Notes: generated by a model from the letters alone, not told the origin. A stretch of DNA of 64,000 nucleotides from Halobacillus litoralis (GCF_009856445.1 NZ_WMFA01000012.1:27680-91679); one strand, 5' to 3'; positions 34,733 to 43,508 are shown, counted from the first letter of the stretch. Program-made: numbers and translations.

Positions 34733-35272
34733 CAACATTTCTTCTTCATTTTGTTCTCCGTAATAATGGAATAAATATTGATCTTTTGTAATGACATACA
34801 AATCATACACATCATCTGTACGGTTAATCCAAGAAAGCACTTCAGGGTAAGTTTCGTTTCCCATGGATACATAAGGAATTTTTAAAGCTGCTTTCATTGA
34901 TCGGACATTGGTACGTCTGATTTTCATAAAAATAGCTTCAATATCCAATTGGAAAAATAATTCCTCAAAAAACGCTTCTTTAGCCAGTTTATTGTATCCT
35001 TTCCCAAAAAAAGGCTGCCCGATCCAGGTAGCTAAAAAGCCTTTATTTTCCTGTATATCGAAAAGGTTGATGGTGCCAATAGGTTGCCCCCACTCATCAA
35101 GGATGGTACGTGAAACCAATTCCCCCCGATCTTCAGCTTCTATGGTTTGTTTGGTCAAAAAGTAGAACTCGTCACTGGAAGATGCTTTGTGACGGACGTA
35201 TGGAAACACTTCAGGGTGGCTCATCAACTCAAATAAAACCGGGGCGTCATGTAAGTCACGCTTTTTTAGCAT
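34724..35272 (-). CDS. GNAT-family N-acetyltransferase
   Basis: 182-residue GNAT acyltransferase with the RimJ/L-like pattern: acetyl-CoA loop around IGQPFFGKGYNKLA (about 89-102) and the following IFMKIRRTNVRSMKA. The likely reaction is transfer of an acetyl group to a protein N-terminus or small amine; the target is unknown. The start codon lies directly after a hairpin with a T-run that buries its GGAGG, and behind a tRNA-like leader RNA, so expression is probably controlled at RNA level. Confidence 0.85.
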   Translation of the reverse strand: MLKKRDLHDAPVLFELMSHPEVFPYVRHKASSSDEFYFLTKQTIEAEDRGELVSRTILDEWGQPIGTINLFDIQENKGFLATWIGQPFFGKGYNKLAKEAFFEELFFQLDIEAIFMKIRRTNVRSMKAALKIPYVSMGNETYPEVLSWINRTDDVYDLYVITKDQYLFHYYGEQNEEEMLEA

Positions 35273-35279
35273 AAAAAAT

Positions 35280-35452
35280 CCCTCCTTGAATGAGGAGGGT
35301 GGTCCAAACGCATAGGAAATAGGCGTTCACTGGCCGGTTCGGACCACCCTCGAATTTTTATCAATTGCTCACAAAAATTCGGGGTGGGAATCGAACCCAC
35401 TAGAACCAGTGCCATGACTGGTGGCGCACCATTTGCCTTCCCTACACCAAAA
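35280..35452 (-). ncRNA. Structured tRNA-like leader RNA upstream of the GNAT gene
   Basis: Minus strand, 5' to 3'. A D-arm-like GGC-loop-GCC (35437-35423, loop with GG) comes first, then an anticodon-arm-like ACCAGT/ACTGGT (35422-35405) and a canonical T arm GTGGG-TTCGATT-CCCAC (35400-35384). After these come an AT-rich stem (35381-35351) and a 14-bp hairpin AGGGTGGTCCGAAC/GTTTGGACCACCCT (35350-35296). Last is a CCCTCC/GGAGGG hairpin with TTTTTT (35299-35280), directly before the ATG. The acceptor stem is mostly broken, so it is not a normal tRNA. The last two hairpins share bases and could be alternatives. Confidence 0.55.
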
Positions 35453-35546
35453 GCTTATAAAATATCATCTAAACTTATAATAATCCACTCGAAGAAAAAA
35501 GTGAATAAAAACTTTGTAAAATGGACGTGGATTTTTTTACAAATTC

Positions 35547-36227
35547 CTATAGTTTTTGTTGATCTGTTAAAACGGAAAATACAGCTAGTCGCTCTGAATA
35601 AGTGGAGGCTTCTTTATCATACGGTCCCGTACAAGTGATGAGGTTCAAACCGTGTGAATTTGAGGGACCGAAGATTTCCCTGATCGGCGCATCTTGGTAA
35701 GGATAAGATTCAATTCTGCTTACTTCAAACGTAAGTTTCATGTTTTCATCATACACATGAATTTCATCTCCTGGTTTCAAATCTTTAAGGTCATAAAAAA
35801 CAGCTGGCCCGCTATTGCCATCTACATGGCCTGCAATGACTGCATTTCCTTGGTTTCCAGGCATTGTCCCTGGTTCAAACCATCCGACATCAGTTAAGCT
35901 TTTCGGTACCGCCATTCCTCCATCTGGTGTGTACCCGAGAGCCTTAACGGAAGCGTCCACATCTATCGAAGGAATTTCAATTCGGTCAGGCGTGATGCCG
36001 TATTGTTCAGATGAAGCCTGTACTGCAGGCGTGTAATTTTTTTTGATTGGTGCCTTCTCTAATTGATCACTGACTAGAGACTCCTTTTTAACTTCTACAC
36101 CTTGGGTGCGTGTGGTTTCAGATGTAGAAAGAACCCTGGGTTCCTCTGCAGGTTCTTCATTCAGCCATTGAAAACTGATGAGAAATACGAGGAGACCCAG
36201 GGCTAAAGGGAAAAGTTTTTTTACCAT
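35547..36227 (-). CDS. Class F-type sortase
   Basis: 226-residue membrane-anchored transpeptidase: hydrophobic N-terminal anchor (4-20), a variable linker, and a sortase beta-barrel from about residue 82. Catalytic residues are His134 in AGHVDG, Cys199 in LITCTG and Arg213 in SERLAVF. The short, compact form with IPSIDVDASV fits the class F group. It starts immediately after the stop of the gene for a protein with a sorting signal, its probable dedicated substrate. Confidence 0.9.
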   Translation of the reverse strand: MVKKLFPLALGLLVFLISFQWLNEEPAEEPRVLSTSETTRTQGVEVKKESLVSDQLEKAPIKKNYTPAVQASSEQYGITPDRIEIPSIDVDASVKALGYTPDGGMAVPKSLTDVGWFEPGTMPGNQGNAVIAGHVDGNSGPAVFYDLKDLKPGDEIHVYDENMKLTFEVSRIESYPYQDAPIREIFGPSNSHGLNLITCTGPYDKEASTYSERLAVFSVLTDQQKL

Positions 36228-37028
36228 TTATGCTTCTGAGCGCTTACGTGTCAGCATAAAGCCAGCACCCATGGCTAGTACACCTAGAAGAGCAGCATAC
36301 ATCCAAGCGTTTGATGTGGAATCAGCGGCTCCGCCAAAACCAGTGGCAGGCATCATGGTTGGCATAGCAGCAGAGTCTTGGAGAAGCAAAACTTCTGGAT
36401 TATCTGCAGTTCCAACAGCAAATGCACTGTAAACTTTTCCTGCTTCAAGGTTTGTACCTGAAAGGTCAATCAACTGCGTTCCATCTGTTGTGCGCACTTC
36501 AAGGTCGTAGGAACCTGGATCAACTTCCATATAATCAGTGACCATTGGGAATTCGGCACCTGAGAATAAAGCATCCCCACCAATTGTACCTACATCAACA
36601 GCAGGAGCACCAGGAATGAAGTGACCGACACGGACTTTGGCTTTACCTTCGGTTGCTTCTGTAGAATCTTGGATGGCCTTCAATTGGATGTTTTCTAAGT
36701 TATCAATTGCTGCAGCTGTATAAGCCATACCTGCTTCTACATTTACTGTAGTTGAAATGACAGGTTCTTGTTCACCTTTTGTTCCAGCTGCATAAATCTC
36801 TACTGTATGTTCGCCGGCTGGCACTTCCAAGTAATCGGTAGCTGCTTTAAATTCAGCACCTTCAACAACAGCTTCATCATTCAAATACACGTCAACGGCA
36901 GGGGCGTCAGGTGATGCGTGCAGAACGCGGACCATGGCGTTCTGATCGTGGCTGTCAGCCAATACAGAAGGTGCGAAGATTCCCAAAATCAAAACAACAG
37001 CAGCTAATGAAGAAAATAATTTTTTCAT
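36228..37028 (-). CDS. Cell-wall-anchored protein with two DUF4397 domains
   Basis: 266 residues. Signal peptide 1-24 (cut near VLADS), then two DUF4397-type repeats beginning VRVLHASPDAPAVDVYLN (about 33) and VRVGHFIPGAPAVDV (about 132). The C-terminus has a sorting signal: MPATG at 226-230, then a hydrophobic helix (about 242-259) and a basic tail RKRSEA. Start chosen at ATG 37028 with AAGGAGTG upstream. Gene order substrate-sortase with zero spacing strongly suggests that the adjacent sortase attaches it to the wall. Its function outside the cell is unknown. Confidence 0.88.
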   Translation of the reverse strand: MKKLFSSLAAVVLILGIFAPSVLADSHDQNAMVRVLHASPDAPAVDVYLNDEAVVEGAEFKAATDYLEVPAGEHTVEIYAAGTKGEQEPVISTTVNVEAGMAYTAAAIDNLENIQLKAIQDSTEATEGKAKVRVGHFIPGAPAVDVGTIGGDALFSGAEFPMVTDYMEVDPGSYDLEVRTTDGTQLIDLSGTNLEAGKVYSAFAVGTADNPEVLLLQDSAAMPTMMPATGFGGAADSTSNAWMYAALLGVLAMGAGFMLTRKRSEA

Positions 37029-37094
37029 GTTCCCACTCCTTAAATTTTTTATATCCATTGCCGGTCACTGAAACGGCAATTTCTAAAAATGGGG

Positions 37095-37116
37095 TTTTTA
37101 CAACGCGTTGTAAAAA
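37095..37116. promoter_or_regulatory. 22-bp perfect palindrome before the sortase operon
   Basis: TTTTTACAACGCG and its exact reverse meet at CGCG. On the minus strand, a promoter-like TTTACA, 17-18 bases, TATACA lies just upstream, with a second palindrome CTTGTACAAG between. This is a likely operator for control of the DUF4397-sortase pair. Confidence 0.5.
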
Positions 37117-37209
37117 TCTTGTACAAGTTTTGTATATTAAGCATATACACCCTTTGTAAAACTTTCAAACCTTTTGCTATGCTCAATATGTTTTTAGAGA
37201 ACATAGAAA

Positions 37210-37234
37210 AACACCGGAAAATCCTTCCGGTGTT
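37210..37234 (-). terminator. Terminator of the amidohydrolase gene
   Basis: AACACCGGAA/TTCCGGTGTT stem with a 5-base loop, then TTTCTATG on the minus strand. Confidence 0.75.
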
Positions 37235-37245
37235 AGAGTGCTTCA

Positions 37246-38373
37246 CTATTCTTGGAAATATACCATTTTTCCGTCAATCATCGTCCAAATAGGTTTGGAG
37301 AGATACTCAAAGGGATGGCCGCTCCATAAAACCAGGTCAGCATCTTTCCCTTTTTCAATTGAACCGACCCTGTCATCAACCCCCAGGTTTTTAGCGGGGG
37401 TAATCGTGATTCCCCGGAGAGCGTCCTCGATCTCAAGCCCTTCTCTTGCTGCGAGTGCTGCACATATGTTCAAGTATTGTATCGGAGTATAAGGGTGGTC
37501 CGTCGTAATGGAAACGCGGATTCCATGATCATGAAGGATTTTGTATGTCTGCCACGTTTTATTTCTGAGTTCAATTTTGGATGCTCTTGTGAAGGTTGGT
37601 CCGACAGACACTTGTAATTCTCTACCTGCAAGTTGATCCGCAATTAGATGTCCTTCTGTGCAATGCTCAATTCTTAAATCAAGATCGAACTCATCGGCCA
37701 GGCGTAAGGCGGTTATGATGTCGTCCGCTCTATGAGCGTGTATTCTTACTGGGATCTCTTTGTTCAATGCTTGAAGAATCGGTTTTACACGGAGGCCGGG
37801 TTCTGCGTCTTTCATAGCTGCATAGAAGGTCTCCCTTAGTGTCCCCATGATTCCAAGTCTGGTTATGGAAGCATTTTTAGACTGGGAGTGGATCCTTTTA
37901 GGGTTTTCCCCTAAAGCGAGTTTAAGGCCCGCCGTCTCTCTTAGAATCATATCGTTAATCGTATGGCCCACGGTCTTAATCACAGAGGTTGTACCACCGA
38001 TCATATTTGCACTGCCAGGCATGATATGTGCCGTGGTAACTCCGGCTTTCCTGGCGTTAAAAAACGCTGGATCAAGAGGGTGAGCTCCGTCAATGGCTCT
38101 GAGGTGTGGAGTTACCGCCTCAATCGTTTCGTTTGCATCACTGCCAGCCCATCCCGTTCCCTCATCATAAAGACCGAGGTGAGTGTGGACATCAACGAAA
38201 CCTGGGTATAAATCAAGACCTTTACCATCAATAAATTCTGCTTGTTCTGGTATTTCGATGTTTTCGCCGTAATCGTGTATTTTTCCGTCGACCACATGCA
38301 CACATCCATTTTTTATAGAAGGAGATGTGATGGGGTGGATGTTCACATTTTTTATAACAGTGTTCATAGACAT
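37246..38373 (-). CDS. Amidohydrolase (imidazolonepropionase-like)
   Basis: 375-residue metal-dependent hydrolase of the amidohydrolase superfamily. The metal ligands include FVDVHTHLG near residue 60, later His residues in VRIHAHRADD and RIEHCTEGH, and an Asp in TTDHPYT. DADLVLWSGHPFE near the C-terminus is typical of COG1228-type enzymes. Substrate is unknown (proposed ones are dipeptides, hydantoins or similar). ATG 38373 and ATG 38367 are both possible starts. Single gene. Confidence 0.87.
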   Translation of the reverse strand: MSMNTVIKNVNIHPITSPSIKNGCVHVVDGKIHDYGENIEIPEQAEFIDGKGLDLYPGFVDVHTHLGLYDEGTGWAGSDANETIEAVTPHLRAIDGAHPLDPAFFNARKAGVTTAHIMPGSANMIGGTTSVIKTVGHTINDMILRETAGLKLALGENPKRIHSQSKNASITRLGIMGTLRETFYAAMKDAEPGLRVKPILQALNKEIPVRIHAHRADDIITALRLADEFDLDLRIEHCTEGHLIADQLAGRELQVSVGPTFTRASKIELRNKTWQTYKILHDHGIRVSITTDHPYTPIQYLNICAALAAREGLEIEDALRGITITPAKNLGVDDRVGSIEKGKDADLVLWSGHPFEYLSKPIWTMIDGKMVYFQE

Positions 38374-38677
38374 ACAGCCTTTCCCTTCAATATACCATTA
38401 TTATACTTTAAAAAAGCCTTTTGGATAACAAAAAGTGAGCAAAGCCTAGCTTTGCTCACTTTTTTATTTATTGAAATTTTGTTACTGACATCTCATTCCT
38501 CAGATTTTACTATCCAGCAGGTTGAGAGGATACTGGTTTACGAAATATGGGGAAGAGAGCGGAACATGCAGATACCACGCATCATAACTACTTCCAGAAG
38601 TTTCAGCATCAAGTTCTTACAGCACGACACCTGATTCAACTGGCCTTTTCCATCCGTGTTTTCAATTAGAATCTTTC
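38374..38677. other. Intergenic region
   Basis: It holds a strong hairpin AAAAGTGAGCAAAG/CTTTGCTCACTTTT with T-runs on both sides (about 38431-38465), probably a terminator. Nothing else is supported; a short open frame on the plus strand has no ribosome-binding site. Confidence 0.5.
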
Positions 38678-39439
38678 TTAATTTCTGCTTCTATTCACAT
38701 AAGGATAAAGTGGGTCTCTTAAATGAAATTCATAGGTTTCTCCATCAACAATTCCTAACACCTTGTCACTTTCATAAAGATCAAGCATGAACTGAGACAT
38801 TTCCTGGGCGGTGTGGAATTGTGGAACGTTTTCTTCATAACTGAATTGTTCTGTATCCATAGACCTTTCCGCGAACTCTGTTTCTGTAGCCGCTGGTGCC
38901 AGGACTTTCACCTGCATAGGGCTTCCTTTAGCCTGGAGTTCCTGAGCAAGTCCTTCGGTGAAAGCACTGACAAAGAACTTCGTAGCGCAATAGGTCACAG
39001 CGCCACCGACAATCGTGTATCCTCCGCCTGAAGAAACATTAATCAATTGTGTTCCTTCCTGTTCGGCGTAATCTCTGACATACAAGGAGGATAGGATCGT
39101 TAAGGCTTCATTATTCAACCGAAGCATTTTTTCAATTTTAGGGAGTTCTTGATCTGATATGGAGTCGAAGTTTCCGAAACCGGCATTGTTGATCCAAGTT
39201 TCCACTTCATATTCCTTTGTTCGCTCATAAAAATCATACACTTGATCGTTTTCAGCTAAGTCTGCCGTCATGATGATCACGTCAATGTCGGCATTCATCT
39301 CATTGACTTTCGATTTTAACTCTTCAAGATTGTTCTCTCGTCTGGCTGTAAGAATAAGATTTTTACCTCGTTTAGCAAACGCCAATGCGGTCTCATAACC
39401 GATTCCAGAACTTGCACCCGTTATTACAGTATATGTCAT
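38678..39439 (-). CDS. Short-chain dehydrogenase/reductase (SDR)
   Basis: 253-residue classical SDR: cofactor loop TGASSGIGYETA at residue 7, NNAGFG near 87, Ser in NVSSGGGY, and YCATK as catalytic Tyr/Lys. Start at ATG 39439, with AAGGAGG 8 bases upstream; the longer open frame from 39496 has no such site. Sequence pattern is that of YqjQ/DltE-like dehydrogenases of unknown substrate. Single gene. Confidence 0.88.
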   Translation of the reverse strand: MTYTVITGASSGIGYETALAFAKRGKNLILTARRENNLEELKSKVNEMNADIDVIIMTADLAENDQVYDFYERTKEYEVETWINNAGFGNFDSISDQELPKIEKMLRLNNEALTILSSLYVRDYAEQEGTQLINVSSGGGYTIVGGAVTYCATKFFVSAFTEGLAQELQAKGSPMQVKVLAPAATETEFAERSMDTEQFSYEENVPQFHTAQEMSQFMLDLYESDKVLGIVDGETYEFHLRDPLYPYVNRSRN

Positions 39440-39696
39440 TAAAAGTTCCTCCTTAGATTTAGTTCCCTTGGTCAGAGGGGCTTTATGAGCCCTCATGCGT
39501 GTTTACATCCGCTGTAAAATGTTCATCCGTCCGTAACCATTCAGCAGACGGCTGATCTCGCTTTCTAATAAAGGGGATATTTCCCGCCCTATGGATACGG
39601 GCATCAGGAAAGTATTTCCCACTTATCTCATCACTAACACCGGGAAATTCACCTACCAACATGTCTTTCGAAGATCAATCCCCCAGATAACATAGC

Positions 39697-40602
39697 CTAT
39701 TTATTTAAAATGGACGACAGGGCAGGTTGTAATTCTGGATGATGGAATGTGTACCCAGAAGCCATCGTTTTTTTAGGAATCACACATTGCCCATCTAAGA
39801 GAAGTGTACTCATGTCTCCTAGTGCCACTTTCAAAGCAAAGGCAGGAGCTGGAATCCAATGCGGGCGGTTCAATACTTCTCCAAGTGTCTGTCCAAAATC
39901 TTTGTTTCTTTTCGGATTGGGAGCAGTTCCGTTTAAGGGGCCATGAATGTTTTTATTTTCGATTGCGAAATGAACGAGGCCGACTACATCATCAATATGG
40001 ATCCAGGACATCCATTGTTCCCCTGAACCTAAATTTCCTCCGATCATCATTTTATAGGGAAGGATCATTTTCGGGAGCGCGCCTTCTTCTCCTAAAATAA
40101 TGCCGAAGCGGACGTAGACCGTGCGAACTCCTTTCTCAGCTGCCTGTGAAGCGCGTGCCTCCCATTCTTCCACAACATTGGCTAGAAAATCATTACCGGG
40201 AACAGTGGTTTCCTCTGTGAATGTCTTGGTTTTTGATTGACCGTAATATCCAACAGCGGACGCGTTTACGAGCACCTCCGGCTTTTCTGGAAGAGCATCG
40301 ATCAGATCCAATACGCCTTCGGTCGCTTTGATCCGACTTTCCAAAATGGATTGTTTCCTTTCCTCTGTCCAGCGACCACTGTTCAATGATTCTCCGGCCA
40401 AGTTCACAATGGCATCAAGTATAGGAAGTTCTTTTTCTGGATGGAAATCCTCTTTCAACCAGCCTACATACATCACTTGATCTGTGTTCTGGTACTTTTC
40501 CGGACTCCGTGTCAATATGTACACGTCATGCCCTTCCTGTACGAGCTTTTCTTTTAATTGGGTACCGACAAAACCAGTACCTCCTGTAATGGCGATTTTC
40601 AT
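39697..40602 (-). CDS. yfhF: TIGR01777-family NAD-dependent epimerase-like protein
   Basis: 301 residues with N-terminal nucleotide loop ITGGTGFVGTQL and the family motifs NLAGESLNSGRWT, NASAVGYYG and VRFGIILG. The family (YfhF, related to plant SulA-like proteins) is found widely, but the reaction is undefined. Start at ATG 40602 with CAGGAGGAATAAAT upstream. It is divergent from recX, the same arrangement as in B. subtilis. Confidence 0.9.
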   Translation of the reverse strand: MKIAITGGTGFVGTQLKEKLVQEGHDVYILTRSPEKYQNTDQVMYVGWLKEDFHPEKELPILDAIVNLAGESLNSGRWTEERKQSILESRIKATEGVLDLIDALPEKPEVLVNASAVGYYGQSKTKTFTEETTVPGNDFLANVVEEWEARASQAAEKGVRTVYVRFGIILGEEGALPKMILPYKMMIGGNLGSGEQWMSWIHIDDVVGLVHFAIENKNIHGPLNGTAPNPKRNKDFGQTLGEVLNRPHWIPAPAFALKVALGDMSTLLLDGQCVIPKKTMASGYTFHHPELQPALSSILNK

Positions 40603-40712
40603 ATTTATTCCTCCTGTCAGTATGAGGTTGTCAATAGTTTGCTCCATTTGATGCGGTTTGACGATACGCAAACCGCATTCCATGATAAAATATGGTCAAA
40701 GAGGTGAACCGG

Positions 40713-41525
40713 ATGGCTAAACTTACTAAAATTACGACGCAGAAAAAACATAAGAGTAGATACAACATTTTTCTGGATAAAGGAAATGGAGAAGAGTACG
40801 GATTCAGTGTGGATGAAGACGTTCTTATAAAATACCGCCTCCAGAAAAACATGGAACTTGATGATGCCTTGATTAACGCACTGATTCAAACCGATACGCT
40901 TCATAAATCTTATACCCTTGCGATTAATTATTTAAGCTATCGCATGCGCTCGGAAAAAGAGATTCGTGACTATTTGAAAGACAAAGAGACGGACCCGGAA
41001 CATATTGAAGAAATCATTTCGCGGTTGAACAAAGATCGATTGTTGGATGATCAGGAGTTCGCAAATTCCCTTGTGAGAACAAGGATCATGACTTCCAGCA
41101 AAGGGCCGCTTCTTTTGAAAAAAGAATTGTTGGATAAAGGGGTTTCTGCAGGGAGAGCGGAGGAAGCCATCACGATTTATTCTTTTGATAAACAATACGA
41201 AAAAGCAATGAAATTCGCTGAAAAGAAATTGAAAAACGATGGGAAGAAATCTTACCGTCAGCAAATTCAAAATGTACAACAGACACTAATGCAAAAAGGA
41301 TATCAGGGAGACGTCATACAGGAAGTGGTGGCGAACTTGCCGGAAGATGAGAATGAAGATACGGAGTGGGAAGCGGTTATTTATCAGGGGGAGAAGCTGG
41401 TTCGCAAATTTCAATCCAAGGCGGAAGGGTATGAGTTGAAGCAGAAAGTAAAATCAGGACTATACAGGAAAGGTTTCACATTTGATCTTATTGATCGTTT
41501 TATCGAAGAGTATGTAAAGGAATAA
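40713..41525 (+). CDS. recX: Regulatory protein RecX
   Basis: 270-residue RecX, an all-helical modulator of RecA filaments. It has three-helix repeats with YLSYRMRSEKEIRDYL and DRLLDDQEFANSLVRTR; length fits the Bacillus type. Start at ATG 40713 with AAAGAGGTG upstream. It sits next to yfhF as in B. subtilis. A terminator follows that is shared with the convergent HAD gene. Confidence 0.94.
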   Translation: MAKLTKITTQKKHKSRYNIFLDKGNGEEYGFSVDEDVLIKYRLQKNMELDDALINALIQTDTLHKSYTLAINYLSYRMRSEKEIRDYLKDKETDPEHIEEIISRLNKDRLLDDQEFANSLVRTRIMTSSKGPLLLKKELLDKGVSAGRAEEAITIYSFDKQYEKAMKFAEKKLKNDGKKSYRQQIQNVQQTLMQKGYQGDVIQEVVANLPEDENEDTEWEAVIYQGEKLVRKFQSKAEGYELKQKVKSGLYRKGFTFDLIDRFIEEYVKE

Positions 41526-41526
41526 A

Positions 41527-41573
41527 AAAAGAACAAGCCGTCTGACTTAAATGTCAGCCGCTTGTTCTTTTTT
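41527..41573. terminator. Bidirectional terminator between recX and the HAD gene
   Basis: AAAAAGAACAAGC/GCTTGTTCTTTTT stem with an inner CTGAC/GTCAG stem; A-run and T-run on the two sides. Confidence 0.85.
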
Positions 41574-42365
41574 GCTTAAAAGTCCTTTTTTATCCAAGTC
41601 TTCGATTGCCTCATGCACATGATCGACAACCGTACTTGCTTTTTCCTTCACCTGGTCGTGAGCTGTAGACATGGCATAGCTGTAAGGAGTCATTTCAAAC
41701 ATGCTCAAGTCATTGAAGGAATCTCCGACACACGCGATTTCATCAGGTTGAATGCCGAAGCCTTCAATTAACTGCCTAAGACCGGTTTGTTTATTAATTG
41801 ATTTAGGCATCATATCGACACATGTCTCATGTGAGACGAAACTGTCAATTTCCTTCCCGAACAACTCTTCAATTCTTTTGGCAGCTTTCATTACATCAGC
41901 TTCTATCCCGTGCAATGCAATTTTTGAAGGAGTAATCGTATGGCCGACCTTTTCGTTCAAATCCGGTTGAATGATGATATCATGAAACATTTGTTCAGAA
42001 ATCATATCCACGAATCTGTTTGATTCCTTCGTAAACGTTTCATCAGCTGTAGAAACTGTTTTAATCATCGGTTCTTTGTCGACGGCCTGGATGATTCTTT
42101 GGGCCAGTTCCGAATCGAACGTTTTGGCATGAATCTGAGTACCTTCATTGTCAAATACAAAAGCTCCATTTTGACTGACACGATGTCCATTCACACCTAC
42201 GCGTTTTAGAACCTCAATAATCTCATGGTCCATACGGCCGGAGGCGACAGCAAGTGGAGGGCCATCTTCAATCATGCGGTTCAGTGCATCAATGTCTTCA
42301 TTTTTAATATAATGATCGGCACCAAGAAGTGTACCGTCAAGATCTGTGACAAATAGTTTAATCAT
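41547..42365 (-). CDS. Cof-type HAD phosphatase
   Basis: 272-residue haloacid dehalogenase-like hydrolase of the Cof/YidA group. Nucleophile motif FVTDLDGTLLG, motif II VASGR, and C-terminal acidic motif CVGDSFNDLSMFE are all present, with a type IIB cap between. Probable substrate: sugar phosphates or flavin-type phosphates. Start at ATG 42365 with GGAGAGGAGATG upstream. Confidence 0.9.
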   Translation of the reverse strand: MIKLFVTDLDGTLLGADHYIKNEDIDALNRMIEDGPPLAVASGRMDHEIIEVLKRVGVNGHRVSQNGAFVFDNEGTQIHAKTFDSELAQRIIQAVDKEPMIKTVSTADETFTKESNRFVDMISEQMFHDIIIQPDLNEKVGHTITPSKIALHGIEADVMKAAKRIEELFGKEIDSFVSHETCVDMMPKSINKQTGLRQLIEGFGIQPDEIACVGDSFNDLSMFEMTPYSYAMSTAHDQVKEKASTVVDHVHEAIEDLDKKGLLSKKEQAADI

Positions 42366-42421
42366 TGTTTCATCTCCTCTCCGTGCGGGGCGTTTCCCAG
42401 CACCTAAATGATTGTACACGA

Positions 42422-42529
42422 CGTAATCGCTTTCACACAAAGAGGAAAGCTTATTCCTTAGCCTTCCACTTGTAAAAAAAACAAATCAAATATAGGATAG
42501 AAGTTATGAGATGACTGAAAACGCTTTTA
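42422..42529. promoter_or_regulatory. Two cre-like catabolite-control sites before glcT
   Basis: GTAATCGCTTTCA (42423-42435) and TGAAAACGCTTTTA (42516-42529) each differ from the cre consensus by one base. They lie between the HAD gene and glcT. Binding by CcpA is an inference. Confidence 0.45.
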
Positions 42530-42553
42530 GTGTAATTTAAGTGGGGGACCATT

Positions 42554-43396
42554 ATGGAAAAGCAGATAAAGATAAAAAAAGTGCTCAATAATAATGTAGT
42601 CATTGCTTCCCACCCAACTTATGAAGAAGTGGTGTTAATTGGGAAAGGAATTGGTTTTAACCGGAAGAAGGGAGACGAAATTTCTTCCGAAAAAGCCGAT
42701 AAGACATTTTTGCTGAGTAATGAACAGGAAAAAGAACAATATGTGAGTTTATTACCGTATATCGACGAGAACTTGATTGACTTCATGAGTGATATCCTCC
42801 ATCACGTCGAGTCGCGCATGGGGCAGGAGCTTAACCAGCATATTCACGTCGCTCTGACGGATCACCTGGCATTCGCTATCAACCGGGCAAAAAAGGACCT
42901 GCAGTTCTCCAATCCATTCTTGCTCGAAATTGAATCCCTTTATCCGAAGGAATATCAAATTGCGATGGAAGTCGTGACGATGATTTACGATAAAATGGGG
43001 ATTCAATTTCCGGAAGGGGAGGTAGGGTTCATCGCTCTCCATATTCATAGTGCGGTCACAGACAAGACATTAAGGGAACTGAACCGTCATAACCAGCTCA
43101 TCACACACCTTGTTCAGCTTGTTGAGGATACGATGGACGTTCAAATTGATAAAAAGAGCGTGGACTACCATAGACTCGTTCAGCATTTACACAGGGCCAT
43201 CGACCGTGTTTACCAGGATGAAAACGTGGGGGATGAAATTCGTTTAGCTAACATGTTGAAAGAAGAATATCCAGTGTGCTATAATTTAGCTTGGAAACTG
43301 ATAAAAGTGATGCAAAAGCAACTGAATAAACCTGTAGATGAGTCAGAAGCCATTTATTTGACGATCCATTTACAGCGTTTAACCCATAAAACCTAA
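42554..43396 (+). CDS. glcT: BglG-family transcription antiterminator GlcT
   Basis: 280 residues: N-terminal RNA-binding CAT domain (1-60; KVLNNNVVIAS, GKGIGFNRKKGDEI) and two PRD domains (about 70-170 and 175-280) with the phosphorylatable His in HVALTDHLAFA and HIHSAVTDK. It binds the RAT stem ahead of ptsG and prevents termination when glucose is present and it is not phosphorylated by EIIGlc. The order glcT-RAT-ptsG is conserved in Bacillus. Confidence 0.93.
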   Translation: MEKQIKIKKVLNNNVVIASHPTYEEVVLIGKGIGFNRKKGDEISSEKADKTFLLSNEQEKEQYVSLLPYIDENLIDFMSDILHHVESRMGQELNQHIHVALTDHLAFAINRAKKDLQFSNPFLLEIESLYPKEYQIAMEVVTMIYDKMGIQFPEGEVGFIALHIHSAVTDKTLRELNRHNQLITHLVQLVEDTMDVQIDKKSVDYHRLVQHLHRAIDRVYQDENVGDEIRLANMLKEEYPVCYNLAWKLIKVMQKQLNKPVDESEAIYLTIHLQRLTHKT

Positions 43397-43401
43397 AACG
43401 T

Positions 43402-43508
43402 ACGTGTTACTGACACGATCAGGCATGAGTACATGGAGGTGAAGTGGTTATCATAGGGATAGGACTATCCTTATGGAACCCATTCACCTCTTGTGCTCAT
43501 GCTTTTTT
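43402..43508 (+). promoter_or_regulatory. RAT antiterminator overlapping a terminator before ptsG
   Basis: ACGTGTTACTGACACGATCA and the following GGCATGAGT match the RAT target of GlcT. It overlaps the left arm of a long hairpin (GCATGAG...CTCATGC plus GAGGTGAA/TTCACCTC) ending in TTTTTTA at about 43508. A cre-like GAAAACGTTTT lies at 43590-43600. Confidence 0.85.

Noticed and set aside
35280..35452. Classical T-box riboswitch for the leader of the GNAT gene
   Set aside because: AGGGTGGTCC recalls a T-box core, but the ACCGCG part and a Stem I are absent; a tRNA-like domain is present in its place.
35380..35455. Functional tRNA gene on the minus strand
   Set aside because: D, anticodon and T arms can be drawn, but the acceptor arms do not pair beyond three or four bases and the anticodon loop has an unusual size.
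38242..38634. 130-codon open frame on the plus strand
   Set aside because: It runs antisense over the amidohydrolase start and a terminator, with no ribosome-binding site or family resemblance.
39440..39696. Gene between the SDR and yfhF genes
   Set aside because: No frame with a start signal and sufficient length; nothing recognisable.
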